From NCBI RefSeq assembly GCF_001424265.1, contig NZ_LMOV01000024.1, forward strand, positions 1-64,000: 64,000 nucleotides of DNA, in the 5' to 3' direction. This stretch comes from Acidovorax sp. Leaf160. GTDB lineage: Bacteria > Pseudomonadota > Gammaproteobacteria > Burkholderiales > Burkholderiaceae_C. Shown here piece by piece: positions 51,109 to 59,968 of this stretch (positions within the stretch are counted from its first letter, which is position 1; each line of letters starts with the position of its first letter). The position numbers were made by a program, and so were the translations under genes. Under the pieces are notes generated by a model. The model searched no databases. It was not told the origin of the DNA and saw nothing but the letters and a program-made list of their open reading frames with translations.

Positions 51109-51209
51109 GGTTTCATCGTGGGGCGACTCCAGAATCCGCAGCCAGCGGATTCGAAGGGTCGTTTTAGCCAGCCAACAGGCATACCGCCTGCGTAGCCAGG
51201 CCTTTTTTC
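51109..51209 (+). ncRNA. Conserved structured element, copy A (downstream of hemP)
   Basis: Shares with 60951-61042 the blocks GGTTTCATCGTGGGGCGACT(CCA), GAAGGGTCGTTTT, GCCAGCCAA and CGTAGCCAGGC plus a T6-7 run. Between them are hairpins with different sequence but conserved pairing: GAATCCG/CGGATTC (51132-51138 with 51146-51152) and CAGGC/GCCTG (51176-51190). GCGAC (51123) can pair with GTCGT (51158). It begins 63 bp after the hemP stop and ends in CCAGGCC-TTTTTT, so it could be a 3'-UTR-derived small RNA. Strand is inferred from the T-run. Confidence 0.6.
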
Positions 51210-51245
51210 CCCTGGGCCGCAATGACCGGCTGCCACCGCTGACCC

Positions 51246-51280
51246 CACAAAAAAACCGGCACAAGGCCGGTTTTTTTGTG
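51246..51280. terminator. Bidirectional terminator after hemP
   Basis: A 15-bp stem CACAAAAAAACCGGC / GCCGGTTTTTTTGTG with a five-base loop, T-rich on both strands. It ends the hemP-element A transcript from the left and could also stop minus-strand transcription from the HbpS-like gene. Confidence 0.9.
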
Positions 51281-51342
51281 GGTGCACGAAACGATGACGA
51301 TCTCCATCGTTTTGTGCCCCATGCCCTGGCAGAACCAGTGCA

Positions 51343-51367
51343 GAATGCTATCGAATGTATAGCAAAT
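51343..51367. repeat. Isolated GCTAT hairpin
   Basis: ATGCTAT-CGAATGT-ATAGCAAAT has the hairpin of the intergenic repeat family but lacks the following AAGCGC-type part. It is therefore a possible remnant. It is located just after the stop of the minus-strand HbpS-like gene. Confidence 0.4.
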
Positions 51368-51381
51368 GCAGCTGCTCGGCG

Positions 51382-51789
51382 TCACAGGCCCAGCGCGGCG
51401 ATGCCGGCGCGTGCGATCTGCGCGTCTTCCGTGGACTTCACGCCGCTCACACCCACGGCCCCCAGGCACTGGCCGTCTTTCATGATCGGCACGCCGCCTT
51501 CCAGCAAGCCGTCGACGCCGGGCGCCGTGAGGAAGGCCGTGCGGCCGCCATTGATGATGTCTTCGTAGACCTTGCTTTCGCGACGGCCCAAGGCAGCGGT
51601 ACGGGCCTTGGCCGGGCCGATCAGCGACGAGATGGCTGCGGCACCGTCCAGGCGCTGCATCCACAGCAGATGGCCGCCGTCGTCGACGATGGCGATCGTG
51701 ACGGCCCACTGGTTCTTCAAGGCTTCCGCTTCCGCAGCGGCAGCGATCTTCTTGACGTCGGCGAGTTCGAGTTCGTGTTTGGTCTTCAT
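51382..51789 (-). CDS. GlcG/HbpS-family protein
   Basis: A 135-residue single-domain protein. LADVKKIAAAAEAEALKNQWAVTIAIVDDGGHLLWMQRLDGA begins the fold, GPAKARTAALGRRES follows, and GGVPIMKDGQCLGAVGVSG ends the sheet. Streptomyces HbpS of this family binds heme and iron, while other members sit in glycolate loci. Here it neighbours the heme block but is transcribed toward it, so the link to heme is only suggestive. No signal peptide is present. The ATG is at 51789. Confidence 0.8.
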   Translation of the reverse strand: MKTKHELELADVKKIAAAAEAEALKNQWAVTIAIVDDGGHLLWMQRLDGAAAISSLIGPAKARTAALGRRESKVYEDIINGGRTAFLTAPGVDGLLEGGVPIMKDGQCLGAVGVSGVKSTEDAQIARAGIAALGL

Positions 51790-52040
51790 GGGCAGTGCCG
51801 TCTGGCGGATGAATAAAGGACAACAAAGGAGCCGCAGAGCATAGCGGCGTGCATAGCCAGCACGTGTGCGGCCTGGGCAAAACAATGCATCCCAAAAGTG
51901 CGGGATCGGCCGCGGGGCAGGCAGCGGCGGCGGACCGGGCCCAAAGTACGGGACGACGCGCGGGTATTGCAATGCGGTTTTGGTGCTGCACCTAGAATTT
52001 GATGACCCGCAACCTGCGGGCACTCAGGAGAATCCACATC

Positions 52041-52733
52041 ATGAACACCGAAGTCACCTCCCTCGGCACTGCGGGCTACGGCATTTCGCAGGAGCAGCGC
52101 CACAAGGTGCTGCGCAATACCTACTGGCTGCTGGCCTTGAGCATGCTCCCCACCGTGCTGGGCGCATGGGTGGGCGTGGCCACGGGCATCACCCAGTCGC
52201 TGCGCGGCGGCGTGGGCCTGATCGTGTTCCTGGGCGGCGCGTTCGCCTTCATGTACGCCATCGAGAAGACCAAGCGTTCGGCGGCCGGCGTGCCCGTGCT
52301 GCTGGCCTTCACCTTCTTCATGGGCCTGATGCTGTCGCGCCTCATCGGCATGGTGCTGGGCTTCTCCAACGGCGCCGAGCTCATCATGACGGCCTTCGCC
52401 GGCACGGCAGGCGTGTTCTTCGTCATGGCCAGCCTGGCCAGCGTCATCAAGCGCGACCTCTCCGGCATGGGCAAGTGGCTCTTCGTGGGCGCCATGGTGC
52501 TGATGGTCGGCGCGGTCATCAACATGTTCGTGGGCTCGTCGGCCGGCATGATGGCGATCTCGGTCGCCGCGATCGGCATCTTCAGCGCCTACATGCTGTA
52601 TGACCTCAAGCAGATCCTGGACGGCGGCGAAACCAACTACATCAGCGCAACGCTGGCCCTGTACCTGGACGTCTTCAACGTGTTCCAGAGCCTGCTGGCG
52701 CTGCTGGGCATCATGGGCGGCGAACGCGAGTGA
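52041..52733 (+). CDS. Bax inhibitor-1/YccA-family membrane protein
   Basis: A 230-residue protein with seven predicted helices. The N-terminal hydrophilic segment (about 1-27) precedes the first helix. Near the C-terminus there is an Asp in SAYMLYDLKQIL and a further Asp in ALYLDVFNVFQSLLALLG, residues that gate calcium leak in characterised BI-1 homologues. YccA in E. coli binds FtsH and modulates it. It starts at 52041, after a CAGGAG. A perfect terminator follows, so it is a single-gene unit. Confidence 0.9.
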   Translation: MNTEVTSLGTAGYGISQEQRHKVLRNTYWLLALSMLPTVLGAWVGVATGITQSLRGGVGLIVFLGGAFAFMYAIEKTKRSAAGVPVLLAFTFFMGLMLSRLIGMVLGFSNGAELIMTAFAGTAGVFFVMASLASVIKRDLSGMGKWLFVGAMVLMVGAVINMFVGSSAGMMAISVAAIGIFSAYMLYDLKQILDGGETNYISATLALYLDVFNVFQSLLALLGIMGGERE

Positions 52734-52775
52734 GCGTGGCTGCCTGCGTGAACCACGCCGGCCAAGCCAGCTGCC

Positions 52776-52797
52776 AGGCCTCTTCGGAGGCCTTTTT
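52776..52797 (+). terminator. Terminator after the BI-1 gene
   Basis: AGGCCTC-TTCG-GAGGCCT followed by TTTT. It has a 7-bp stem capped by the stable UUCG tetraloop, 43 bp after the stop. Confidence 0.92.
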
Positions 52798-52870
52798 CAT
52801 GCCCGGTGGATCGGAGCGGCCTGCACGATGGGCCTCAATTAAGCCGGGCCGTTGCCGATAAGCTCACCAC

Positions 52871-53269
52871 ATGACTGCCCTTTTGCACCCACTGCACGCC
52901 TCCGTTCGCCGCTGCTGGCTGGCCTCGGTACTGGTTCTGCCGCTGCTAGCCGGCTGTGAGATTCCTGGACTGGGCCCGGATCCGCGCACGGTCGCCAAGG
53001 AGTCAGAGGCCAAGGCGGTGGGCGGCGCCTGCCGGCACGCGATGCGCGGGCTGGAGGACTGCTTCGTCCTGAATCCGAAAGCACCCAAGGCGCAGGTCTT
53101 CGCCGGGTGGAAGGAAATGGACGGCTACATGCGGGAGAACAAGATCGAGGGCACGCCCTCGGTGCTGGGCAAGGTCGAGGAAAAACCCGCCACGCCCGCC
53201 AAGCGCGCCACGGACGGCGAAGGCTCGGGCGGCCGGTCCGGGGAATCCACCGCCCGCACGCGCGGCTGA
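52871..53269 (+). CDS. Putative small lipoprotein
   Basis: A 132-residue protein with a lipoprotein signal: positive start (HASVRRCW), hydrophobic LASVLVLPLLAGC with Cys29 as the acylated residue. The mature part has two further cysteines (GGACRHAMRGLEDCFVLNP) that may form a disulfide, and a disordered, Gly/Ser/Thr-rich charged tail from about 100. I do not recognise the family. Similar small lipoproteins occur in Comamonadaceae genomes. Confidence 0.65.
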   Translation: MTALLHPLHASVRRCWLASVLVLPLLAGCEIPGLGPDPRTVAKESEAKAVGGACRHAMRGLEDCFVLNPKAPKAQVFAGWKEMDGYMRENKIEGTPSVLGKVEEKPATPAKRATDGEGSGGRSGESTARTRG

Positions 53270-53346
53270 GGCCAGGCGGCGGTTCGCGAGCGCGCTGCGG
53301 CCTGATAGAACGAGCTGGCCGGGCTGGCCGGGTGGAACAGCGCACA

Positions 53347-53415
53347 ATTGCTATACTTTTTATAGCGACATGCGCCGATGGATAGGGCGCTGAAGCCCTC
53401 TATGACCCTGAAAAG
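53347..53415 (+). repeat. GCTAT-type intergenic hairpin repeat, near-complete copy
   Basis: A hairpin AATTGCTATA-CTTTT-TATAGCGAC is followed by a second inverted pair around GCGCC...GGGCGC and CTGAAGCCCTCTATGACCCTGAAAA. It is the clearest example of the two-stem layout. It lies between the lipoprotein and rlmD (convergent genes), touching neither reading frame. Confidence 0.7.
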
Positions 53416-53477
53416 AGGCCCGTGCAGAGCCCCGGGTCACGGCCGAGGCCGCGCCCCGCCCTGCAACGCCAGGCCCC

Positions 53478-54974
53478 TCAAGCCCGCTCGAACACCGCCA
53501 TGCTCTCCACGTGCGCGGTGTGCGGGAACATGTTGACCACCCCCGCCGCCACGCAGCGGTAGCCCGCCAGGTGCACCAGCAGGCCGGCGTCGCGCGCCAG
53601 CGTCGCGGGGTTGCAGCTCACGTACACGATGCGCTGCGGAGGCGTCCAGCCGTCCGCCGCTGCCGGCAGGGGCGCCGCATCTTCGGCGCCGATGCGTGCC
53701 TGGTGGATGTCCGCCAGCGCCTTGGCCAGGGCAAAGGCGCCTTCCCGGGGGGGATCGACCAGCCACTTGTCGGCGGCGCCGTCGGCCACCAGCATCTCGG
53801 GGGTCATCTCGAACAGGTTGCGCGCAACGAAGCCGGTGGGTGCCAGCGGCTGGCCCTGGGGGGCGGCGGCCTGGTTCAGCTGGTAGTTCTCGCGGGAGCG
53901 GGCGACCAGCGTCTCGCTGCCCTCGATGCCCAGCACCTCGCGCGCCTGCGTGGCGATGGGCAGCGTGAAGTTGCCCAGGCCGCAGAACCAGTCGATCACG
54001 CGCTCGTCCTTGCGCGCGTCCAGCAGGCGCAGCGCCTTGGTCACCAGCACGCGGTTGATGTGCGGGTTCACCTGCGTGAAGTCGGTGGGCTTGAACGGCA
54101 TCGTGATGCCGAAGTCGGGCAGCGCGTAGGACAGCTGCGGCCCGCCTTCGTCCAGCAGCTTGACGGTGTCCGGCCCCTTGGCCTGCAGCCACCACTGCAC
54201 CGACTGTTCGGCGGCGAAGGCGCGCAGGCGGGCCAGGTCGGCCTCGGACAGGGGCTCCAGGTGCCGCAGCACCAGCGCGGTGACGTCGTCGCCGCAGGCC
54301 AGCTCGATCTGCGGACAGGTATCGCGCGCATCCATCGACGCGATGAGTCCGCGCAGCGGCACCAGCATGGCGCTCACGTGCGGCGGCAGCACCGGGCAGA
54401 CGGCCATGTCGGCGATGTAGCGGCTCTTGCGCTCGTGGAAGCCCACCAGCACGGTGCCCTTCTTGATCACGTGGCGCACCGCCAGCCGGGCCCGGTAGCG
54501 GTAGCCCCAGGCCGGGCCCTCGATGGGGCGCATCACGGTTTCGGCCTTCACCTTGCCCAGGTGCCAGAGGTTGGCTTCCAGCACGCGCTGTTTGGACGCC
54601 ACCTGGGCGCCCACGTGCAGATGCTGCATCTTGCAGCCGCCACAGGCGCCGGCGTGCAGGCCGAAATGCGGGCAGCCCGGGCGTACGCGCTGCGACGATT
54701 CGCGGTGGATGGCGGTAAGGCTGGCCTGCTCCCAGTTGTTCTTCTTGCGGTGGGTGTTGGCGCTGACGATCTCGGAGGTCAGCGCGCCGTCGATGAAGAC
54801 GACCTTGCCGTCGGGCTTGCGGGCGACGCCCTGGGCGTCCATGTCCATGGACGTGACTTCGAGCCAGCCTTCGGGCAGGTCGGACGCGGGGGTGCCGGGG
54901 GCAGGCAAGGGGCCGGAGGCTTCGGCGATGACCTCGGCGCGGCGTGTTTTTTCGGTATCTTTGGGGGCGCTCAT
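53478..54974 (-). CDS. rlmD: 23S rRNA (uracil-1939-C5)-methyltransferase
   Basis: A 498-residue RumA/TrmA-family enzyme. It has an N-terminal TRAM domain ([28 protein letters not shown]) and a cysteine set for the [4Fe-4S] cluster in [19 protein letters not shown] plus a later Cys. The SAM site is [13 protein letters not shown]. The catalytic nucleophile region is [13 protein letters not shown]. All are complete. It is an isolated minus-strand gene; the frame running past the ATG at its 5' end is not needed. Confidence 0.94.
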   Translation of the reverse strand: MSAPKDTEKTRRAEVIAEASGPLPAPGTPASDLPEGWLEVTSMDMDAQGVARKPDGKVVFIDGALTSEIVSANTHRKKNNWEQASLTAIHRESSQRVRPGCPHFGLHAGACGGCKMQHLHVGAQVASKQRVLEANLWHLGKVKAETVMRPIEGPAWGYRYRARLAVRHVIKKGTVLVGFHERKSRYIADMAVCPVLPPHVSAMLVPLRGLIASMDARDTCPQIELACGDDVTALVLRHLEPLSEADLARLRAFAAEQSVQWWLQAKGPDTVKLLDEGGPQLSYALPDFGITMPFKPTDFTQVNPHINRVLVTKALRLLDARKDERVIDWFCGLGNFTLPIATQAREVLGIEGSETLVARSRENYQLNQAAAPQGQPLAPTGFVARNLFEMTPEMLVADGAADKWLVDPPREGAFALAKALADIHQARIGAEDAAPLPAAADGWTPPQRIVYVSCNPATLARDAGLLVHLAGYRCVAAGVVNMFPHTAHVESMAVFERA

Positions 54975-55058
54975 AACCCGCCATTGTCTCAGGCTGCGGG
55001 GCGGCCGACCGGCGCCGCGGGCCGGCGGCTGCGCGAGGGACAGGTCGGGCGCGGCGCC

Positions 55059-55358
55059 TCAGCCCCGGTCGGCGCGGGCCGGGCGGGGCACGTAGCCCAC
55101 GGCGTTGTAGCCGGTGCTGCCCGGCAGGCGGTTGATCTCGATCTCGCAGCCATAGGTGTCGAGCGTGAACACCATGGTGCTGCCCGGCGCCACGCGGGGC
55201 AGCGTCTCATGCAGCTGGCGCGACATGTCCACCGGGGGCAGCTGGGAGCGGTAGATCACCTGCTTGTCGGCCGAATACACCACGTAGCACGCCGCCAGGG
55301 CACCCTGGCTGCAAAGACCTGCCAGCAACGCGGCGGCGGCAAGGCGAATGGATCGCAT
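55059..55358 (-). CDS. Small secreted hypothetical protein
   Basis: A 99-residue protein. The ATG at 55358 follows GAGGGAAAAGCC. The signal peptide is MRSIRLAAAALLAGLCSQGALA with cleavage expected after ALA. The mature part begins with CYVVYSADKQVIYRSQLPPVDMSRQL and keeps a second Cys (DTYGCEIEI), so a disulfide is likely. It resembles small periplasmic proteins found in Burkholderiales but I cannot name the family. It is divergent from nothing and probably monocistronic. Confidence 0.65.
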   Translation of the reverse strand: MRSIRLAAAALLAGLCSQGALAACYVVYSADKQVIYRSQLPPVDMSRQLHETLPRVAPGSTMVFTLDTYGCEIEINRLPGSTGYNAVGYVPRPARADRG

Positions 55359-55488
55359 GGCTTTTCCCTCGATTCGGTGATGGATACGGAGGGCGATTAT
55401 TGCGGAGCCGGTGCCCAAACGTGCCGGGCGAACACGCACATTTCGTGTCAGCGGCACCGCTCAGGGCAGCGCAGTGGGGGGGCAGGCC

Positions 55489-55956
55489 TCAGCCAATGGG
55501 CAGATGGCTCGAGTGCTTGACCTCTTCCATCACCGCGTAGGTGCGGGTTTCGCGCACCCCCGGCAGCTGCCACAGCACATTGCCGGCGAAGGCGCGGTAG
55601 GCCGTCATGTCGGCGCTGCGGGTCTTGAGCAGGTAGTCGAACCCGCCAGCCACCATGTGGCACTCCATGATCTCGGGATGCACCTGCACGGCGACCTTGA
55701 ACTGGTCGAACACGTTGGGCGTGGTGCGGTCCAGCAAGACCTCGACGAACACCAGCATGCCGGCGCCGAGCTTGAGCGGATCGAGCCGGGCTTCATACCC
55801 CAGGATGAAGCCGTCGCGCGTGAGGCGCTGCACGCGCGCCAGCACGGCCGTGGGCGATAGCGCCACCGCCTCGGCGAGCTTCAGGTTGGCGATGCGGCCG
55901 TCCTCTTGAAGAATCTTCAGGATCTTGCGGTCGATGCGGTCCAGATCGTGCTGCAT
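55489..55956 (-). CDS. putR: Lrp/AsnC-family regulator of proline catabolism (PutR-like)
   Basis: A 155-residue regulator with HTH DRKILKILQEDGRIANLKLAEAVALSPTAVLARVQRL and an alpha-beta effector domain (VQVHPEIMECHMVAGGFDYLLKT). In this orientation, divergent from putA across 130 bp, relatives (PutR of Rhodobacter and Agrobacterium) activate putA in response to proline. Because PutA here lacks its own DNA-binding domain, this gene is the likely switch. The name rests on context, not on a unique motif. Confidence 0.8.
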   Translation of the reverse strand: MQHDLDRIDRKILKILQEDGRIANLKLAEAVALSPTAVLARVQRLTRDGFILGYEARLDPLKLGAGMLVFVEVLLDRTTPNVFDQFKVAVQVHPEIMECHMVAGGFDYLLKTRSADMTAYRAFAGNVLWQLPGVRETRTYAVMEEVKHSSHLPIG

Positions 55957-55981
55957 GGCGATTAGCTCTGGCGAATGATTC

Positions 55982-56015
55982 GGTGATACATGCCATTTTC
56001 AGTGATTTATTCACC
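55982..56015 (+). promoter_or_regulatory. Inverted repeat in the putR/putA intergenic region
   Basis: GGTGA (55982-55986) and TCACC (56011-56015) frame a 34-bp A/T-rich stretch. It is located midway between the two divergent starts and is a candidate site for the PutR-like protein. A second GTGAT motif lies inside. Confidence 0.45.
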
Positions 56016-56086
56016 CCGCAAAGCCAGATCATCGCCACATCCCCGGCCCGCGCGTGCGCCGGGCCAGCTTTCAACCTCCGCCAGCC

Positions 56087-59000
56087 ATGCCCCAACCCCT
56101 TGCCGCCTTCGCTCCCCGCCCTGCCGACCCGGCACTGCGCCAGGCCATCACCGACGCCTACCGGCGGCCTGAGCCCGAGGCGCTGGCCCCGCTGCTGGAA
56201 TCTTCCCGCCTGCCGCAGCCGATGGCGGCCGACATCCAGGCGATGGCGCTGCGCCTGGCCGGTGGCCTGCGCGAGCGCAAGAGCGCGGGCGGGCGCGCCG
56301 GCATCGTGCAGGGGCTGCTGCAGGAGTTCGCGCTCTCGTCGCAGGAGGGGGTGGCGCTGATGTGCCTGGCCGAGGCGCTGCTGCGCATTCCCGATGCCGC
56401 CACGCGCGACGCGTTGATCCGCGACAAGATCAGCCACGGCGACTGGGAGCCGCACCTGGGCAAGAGCCCGTCGCTCTTCGTCAACGCCGCCACCTGGGGC
56501 CTGCTGCTGACCGGCAAGCTCGTGGCCACGCACAGCGAGACGGGCCTGACGGCTTCCTTGCGCCGGCTCACGGCCAAGGGTGGCGAGCCGCTGATCCGCA
56601 AGGGCGTGGACATGGCCATGCGAATGATGGGCGAGCAGTTCGTCACGGGCGAAACCATCGCCCAGGCACTGGTGCACGCGCAGCCGCTGGAAGCGCAGGG
56701 CTTTCGATATTCGTACGACATGCTGGGCGAAGCCGCACTCACCGCACAGGACGCGGCGCGGTATCTCGCCTCGTACGTGGAAGCGATCCACGCCATCGGC
56801 CGTGCATCGGCCGGGCGCGGCGTGTACGAAGGCCCCGGCATCTCGATCAAGCTGTCCGCCCTGCACCCCCGCTACAGCCGCGCGCAGCACGCCCGGGTGA
56901 TGGACGAGCTGTACCCCATCCTCCTGCAGCTGACCGAACTGGCGCGGGGCTACGACATCGGCCTCAACATCGACGCGGAAGAAGCCGACCGGCTGGAGCT
57001 GTCGCTCGACTTGCTGGAGCGCCTCTGCCACGCCCCGTCGCTGGCCGGCTGGAACGGCATCGGCTCCGTCATCCAGGCCTACCAGAAGCGCTGCCCGTTC
57101 GTCATCGACTACTGCGTCGACCTGGCCCGCCGCAGCGGCCACCGGCTGATGGTCCGCCTCGTCAAGGGCGCCTACTGGGACAGCGAGATCAAGCGCGCCC
57201 AGGTCGAGGGCCTGGCCGACTACCCCGTCTACACGCGCAAGGCGCACACCGATGTCTCCTACATCGCCTGCGCCCGCAAGCTGCTGGCGGCACCCGACGC
57301 GGTGTACCCGCAGTTCGCCACGCACAACGCACAGACGCTGGCCACCATCTACCAGCTGGCCGACCCTGCCGCCTGGCAGCCCGGGCAATATGAGTTCCAG
57401 TGCCTGCACGGCATGGGCGAGCCGCTCTACGAGCAGGTGGTGGGCGCCGCCGGACTGGGCCGGCCGTGCCGCATCTACGCGCCGGTCGGCACGCATGAAA
57501 CGCTGCTGGCCTACCTGGTGCGGCGCCTGCTGGAAAACGGTGCCAACACCTCGTTCGTGAACCGGGTGGCCGACGCCACGCTGCCGCTGGCCACGCTGGT
57601 GGGCGACCCGGTCGCCACCGTGGACGCCACGGCCGCGAGCGAGGGCCGCGCCGGGCTGCACCACCCGCGCATCCCCCTGCCGGCTGCTCTCTACGGCCCG
57701 GCCCGGGTCAACTCCTCGGGCATCGACCTGTCCAACGAGCACACGCTCACGGCGCTGAACGCCGCGCTGGCCGACAGCGCCACGCGCACCTGGCAGGCGG
57801 GGCCGATGATCGCCGGGCCGGTGCAGGCGGGCGCGGCCGCCCCTTCGGCGCTGCGCAACCCCGCCTGCCTGGCGGACGTCGTTGGCCAGGTGCAGGAGGC
57901 ATCGCTCGCCGATGTGGACACCGCCATCGCAGCCGCCCAGGCCGCCCTGCCCGCCTGGGCCGCCACGCCGCCCGCCGAGCGCGCCGAGCTGCTGCTGCGC
58001 ACGGCCGAGCTGCTGGAGGCCGGCATGCCCGAGCTGCTGGGCCTCTTGATGCGCGAAGCGGGCAAGACCTGCGCCAACGGCGTGGCCGAGGTGCGCGAGG
58101 CGGTGGACTTCCTGCGCTACTACGCCGCGCAGACGGCCCAGCACCTGGACAACGCCACGCACCGCCCGCTGGGGCCGGTGGTGTGCATCAGCCCGTGGAA
58201 TTTCCCGCTGGCCATCTTCATGGGCCAGGTGGCTGCGGCGCTGGCTGCGGGCAACACGGTGCTGGCCAAGCCGGCCGAGCAGACCCCGCTGGTCGCGGCC
58301 CTGGCCGTGCAGGCGCTGCACCGGGCCGGCGTGCCCGCAGCCGCGGTGCAACTGCTGCCCGGCGCGGGCGACACCGTCGGCGCGCGGCTGGTGGCCGATG
58401 AGCGCGTGATGGGGGTGATGTTCACCGGCTCCACCGAGGTCGCCCGCCTGCTGCAGCGCGCGGTGGCGGGCCGGCTGGACGCGCAGGGCCAGCCGATCCC
58501 GCTCATCGCGGAAACCGGCGGGCAGAACGCGATGATCGTGGACTCGTCTGCCCTGGTGGAGCAGGTGGTGGCCGACGTCGTGGCCTCGGCCTTCGACAGC
58601 GCCGGCCAGCGTTGTTCTGCCCTGCGCGTGCTGTGCGTGCAGGCCGACGCGGCCGACCGGGTGCTGGCCATGTTGCGCGGCGCCATGGGCGAGCTGCAGA
58701 TGGGCGACCCGGGCCGCCTGGCCACCGACGTGGGCCCGGTGATCGACGCCGAGGCCCAGTCGGGCATCCAGCGGCACATCGATGCGCTGCGTGCCCAGGG
58801 CCGCGCCGTCTTCCAGCCCGCCGTGGCGCCCGAGGTGCTGGCGCAAGGCACCTACGTGCCCCCCACGCTGATCGAGCTGGACCGCATCGGCGAGCTGAAG
58901 CGCGAGGTGTTCGGCCCGGTGCTGCACGTGGTGCGCTACGAGCGCGCGCGGCTGGACGACCTGCTGGACGAGATCAACGCCACCGGCTATGGCCTGACGC

Positions 59001-59824
59001 AGGGCCTGCACACGCGCATCGACGAGACGGTCGAGCACGTGGTGCGCCGTGCCCATGCCGGCAACCTCTACGTCAACCGCAACATGGTGGGCGCGGTGGT
59101 GGGCGTGCAGCCCTTCGGGGGTGAGGGACTGTCGGGCACCGGGCCGAAGGCCGGCGGGCCGCTCTACCTGCTGCGCTTGCTGGCGTCGCACCCGGCGCAG
59201 GCGGCGCTGGCAGCCATCCGCAGCACCTCGGCCGCCGAGCCCGACAGCGCTGGGCAGGCCGACCGGCAGGCTCCGCTGCAGGCACTCGCAGCCTGGGCGC
59301 GTGCTTCGGGCAGCGGCGACACGGCCCTGGCCCAGCGGTGTTCGGTGCTGGCGGGCGCGTCGGTCGCCGGCCTGGCCTGCGCGCTGCCCGGCCCCACCGG
59401 CGAGCGCAACCAATACCTGCTGGCGGCGCGCGAGCGCACGCTGTGCCTGGCCGCCGACGACACCGACCGCCTGACGCAGCTGGCGGCCGTGCTGGCGGTG
59501 GGCGGCACCGCCGTCTGGCCGCGCCAGCAGGCCGCGGCCCTGCACGCCCGGCTGCCTGCGGCGGTGCAGGCCCGCATCGCCCTGGTGGATGACTGGCAGG
59601 ATGCCGCGGCCGTACCGATCGACGCCGTGCTGCACCATGGCGATGCGCAGTCCCTGCGCAGCGTCTGCGAGGCCGTGGCCCGGCGCCCGGGCCCCATCGT
59701 CGGCGTGACGGGCCTGCGGCCGGGCGATGGCGAGGTGCCGCTGACGCGCCTGGTCATCGAGCGGTCGTTGAGCGTGAACACCGCTGCCGCAGGCGGCAAC
59801 GCCAGTCTGATGACCATGGCCTGA
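56087..59824 (+). CDS. putA: Bifunctional proline dehydrogenase / delta-1-pyrroline-5-carboxylate dehydrogenase PutA
   Basis: A 1245-residue enzyme that oxidises proline to glutamate. The FAD barrel holds VIDYCVDLARRSGHRLMVRLVKGAYWDSE around 340-365. The aldehyde dehydrogenase domain has ISPWNFPLAIF, catalytic Glu in IAETGGQN (about 807) and Cys in GQRCSAL (about 841). The extra C-terminal ALDH-like domain ends in the conserved NTAAAGGNASLM motif. No ribbon-helix-helix domain is present at the N-terminus, so unlike the E. coli protein it is not its own repressor. The start at 56087 is chosen because the longer frame adds a Pro-rich leader. Confidence 0.95.
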   Translation: MPQPLAAFAPRPADPALRQAITDAYRRPEPEALAPLLESSRLPQPMAADIQAMALRLAGGLRERKSAGGRAGIVQGLLQEFALSSQEGVALMCLAEALLRIPDAATRDALIRDKISHGDWEPHLGKSPSLFVNAATWGLLLTGKLVATHSETGLTASLRRLTAKGGEPLIRKGVDMAMRMMGEQFVTGETIAQALVHAQPLEAQGFRYSYDMLGEAALTAQDAARYLASYVEAIHAIGRASAGRGVYEGPGISIKLSALHPRYSRAQHARVMDELYPILLQLTELARGYDIGLNIDAEEADRLELSLDLLERLCHAPSLAGWNGIGSVIQAYQKRCPFVIDYCVDLARRSGHRLMVRLVKGAYWDSEIKRAQVEGLADYPVYTRKAHTDVSYIACARKLLAAPDAVYPQFATHNAQTLATIYQLADPAAWQPGQYEFQCLHGMGEPLYEQVVGAAGLGRPCRIYAPVGTHETLLAYLVRRLLENGANTSFVNRVADATLPLATLVGDPVATVDATAASEGRAGLHHPRIPLPAALYGPARVNSSGIDLSNEHTLTALNAALADSATRTWQAGPMIAGPVQAGAAAPSALRNPACLADVVGQVQEASLADVDTAIAAAQAALPAWAATPPAERAELLLRTAELLEAGMPELLGLLMREAGKTCANGVAEVREAVDFLRYYAAQTAQHLDNATHRPLGPVVCISPWNFPLAIFMGQVAAALAAGNTVLAKPAEQTPLVAALAVQALHRAGVPAAAVQLLPGAGDTVGARLVADERVMGVMFTGSTEVARLLQRAVAGRLDAQGQPIPLIAETGGQNAMIVDSSALVEQVVADVVASAFDSAGQRCSALRVLCVQADAADRVLAMLRGAMGELQMGDPGRLATDVGPVIDAEAQSGIQRHIDALRAQGRAVFQPAVAPEVLAQGTYVPPTLIELDRIGELKREVFGPVLHVVRYERARLDDLLDEINATGYGLTQGLHTRIDETVEHVVRRAHAGNLYVNRNMVGAVVGVQPFGGEGLSGTGPKAGGPLYLLRLLASHPAQAALAAIRSTSAAEPDSAGQADRQAPLQALAAWARASGSGDTALAQRCSVLAGASVAGLACALPGPTGERNQYLLAARERTLCLAADDTDRLTQLAAVLAVGGTAVWPRQQAAALHARLPAAVQARIALVDDWQDAAAVPIDAVLHHGDAQSLRSVCEAVARRPGPIVGVTGLRPGDGEVPLTRLVIERSLSVNTAAAGGNASLMTMA

Positions 59825-59895
59825 CCGGGAAGAGGCAGGGGTCGCCGCCGATCGCCATGGCCAATTGCCATGGCCGTCCAGGCGATGGCGGTGGC

Positions 59896-59968
59896 GCCCT
59901 GAAATCAAAGCCTTTTAGGCATCAAGCGCCCGTATTTAATAGGTCTTTAGCTACTATTTTTATAGCAA
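59896..59968 (-). repeat. GCTAT-type intergenic hairpin repeat, inverted copy
   Basis: Read on the minus strand: TTTGCTATAAAAATAGTAGCTAAA, then TTAAATACGGGCGCTTGATGCC and AAAGGCTTTGATTTC. It is the longest match to the family. The stop codon and the last residues (HLL) of the DUF2325 gene are encoded in the hairpin, the same relation as between copy 2 and rluE. Confidence 0.75.

Noticed and set aside
50788-51264. Minus-strand frame covering element A (with a similar frame over element B)
   Set aside because: The apparent protein similarity between the two frames comes only from the shared RNA element. Changes between copies keep base pairing rather than codons.
55793-59908. Minus-strand frame of about 1370 codons opposite putA
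   Set aside because: Same GC-driven shadow. The residue composition is not protein-like and putA is intact on the plus strand.
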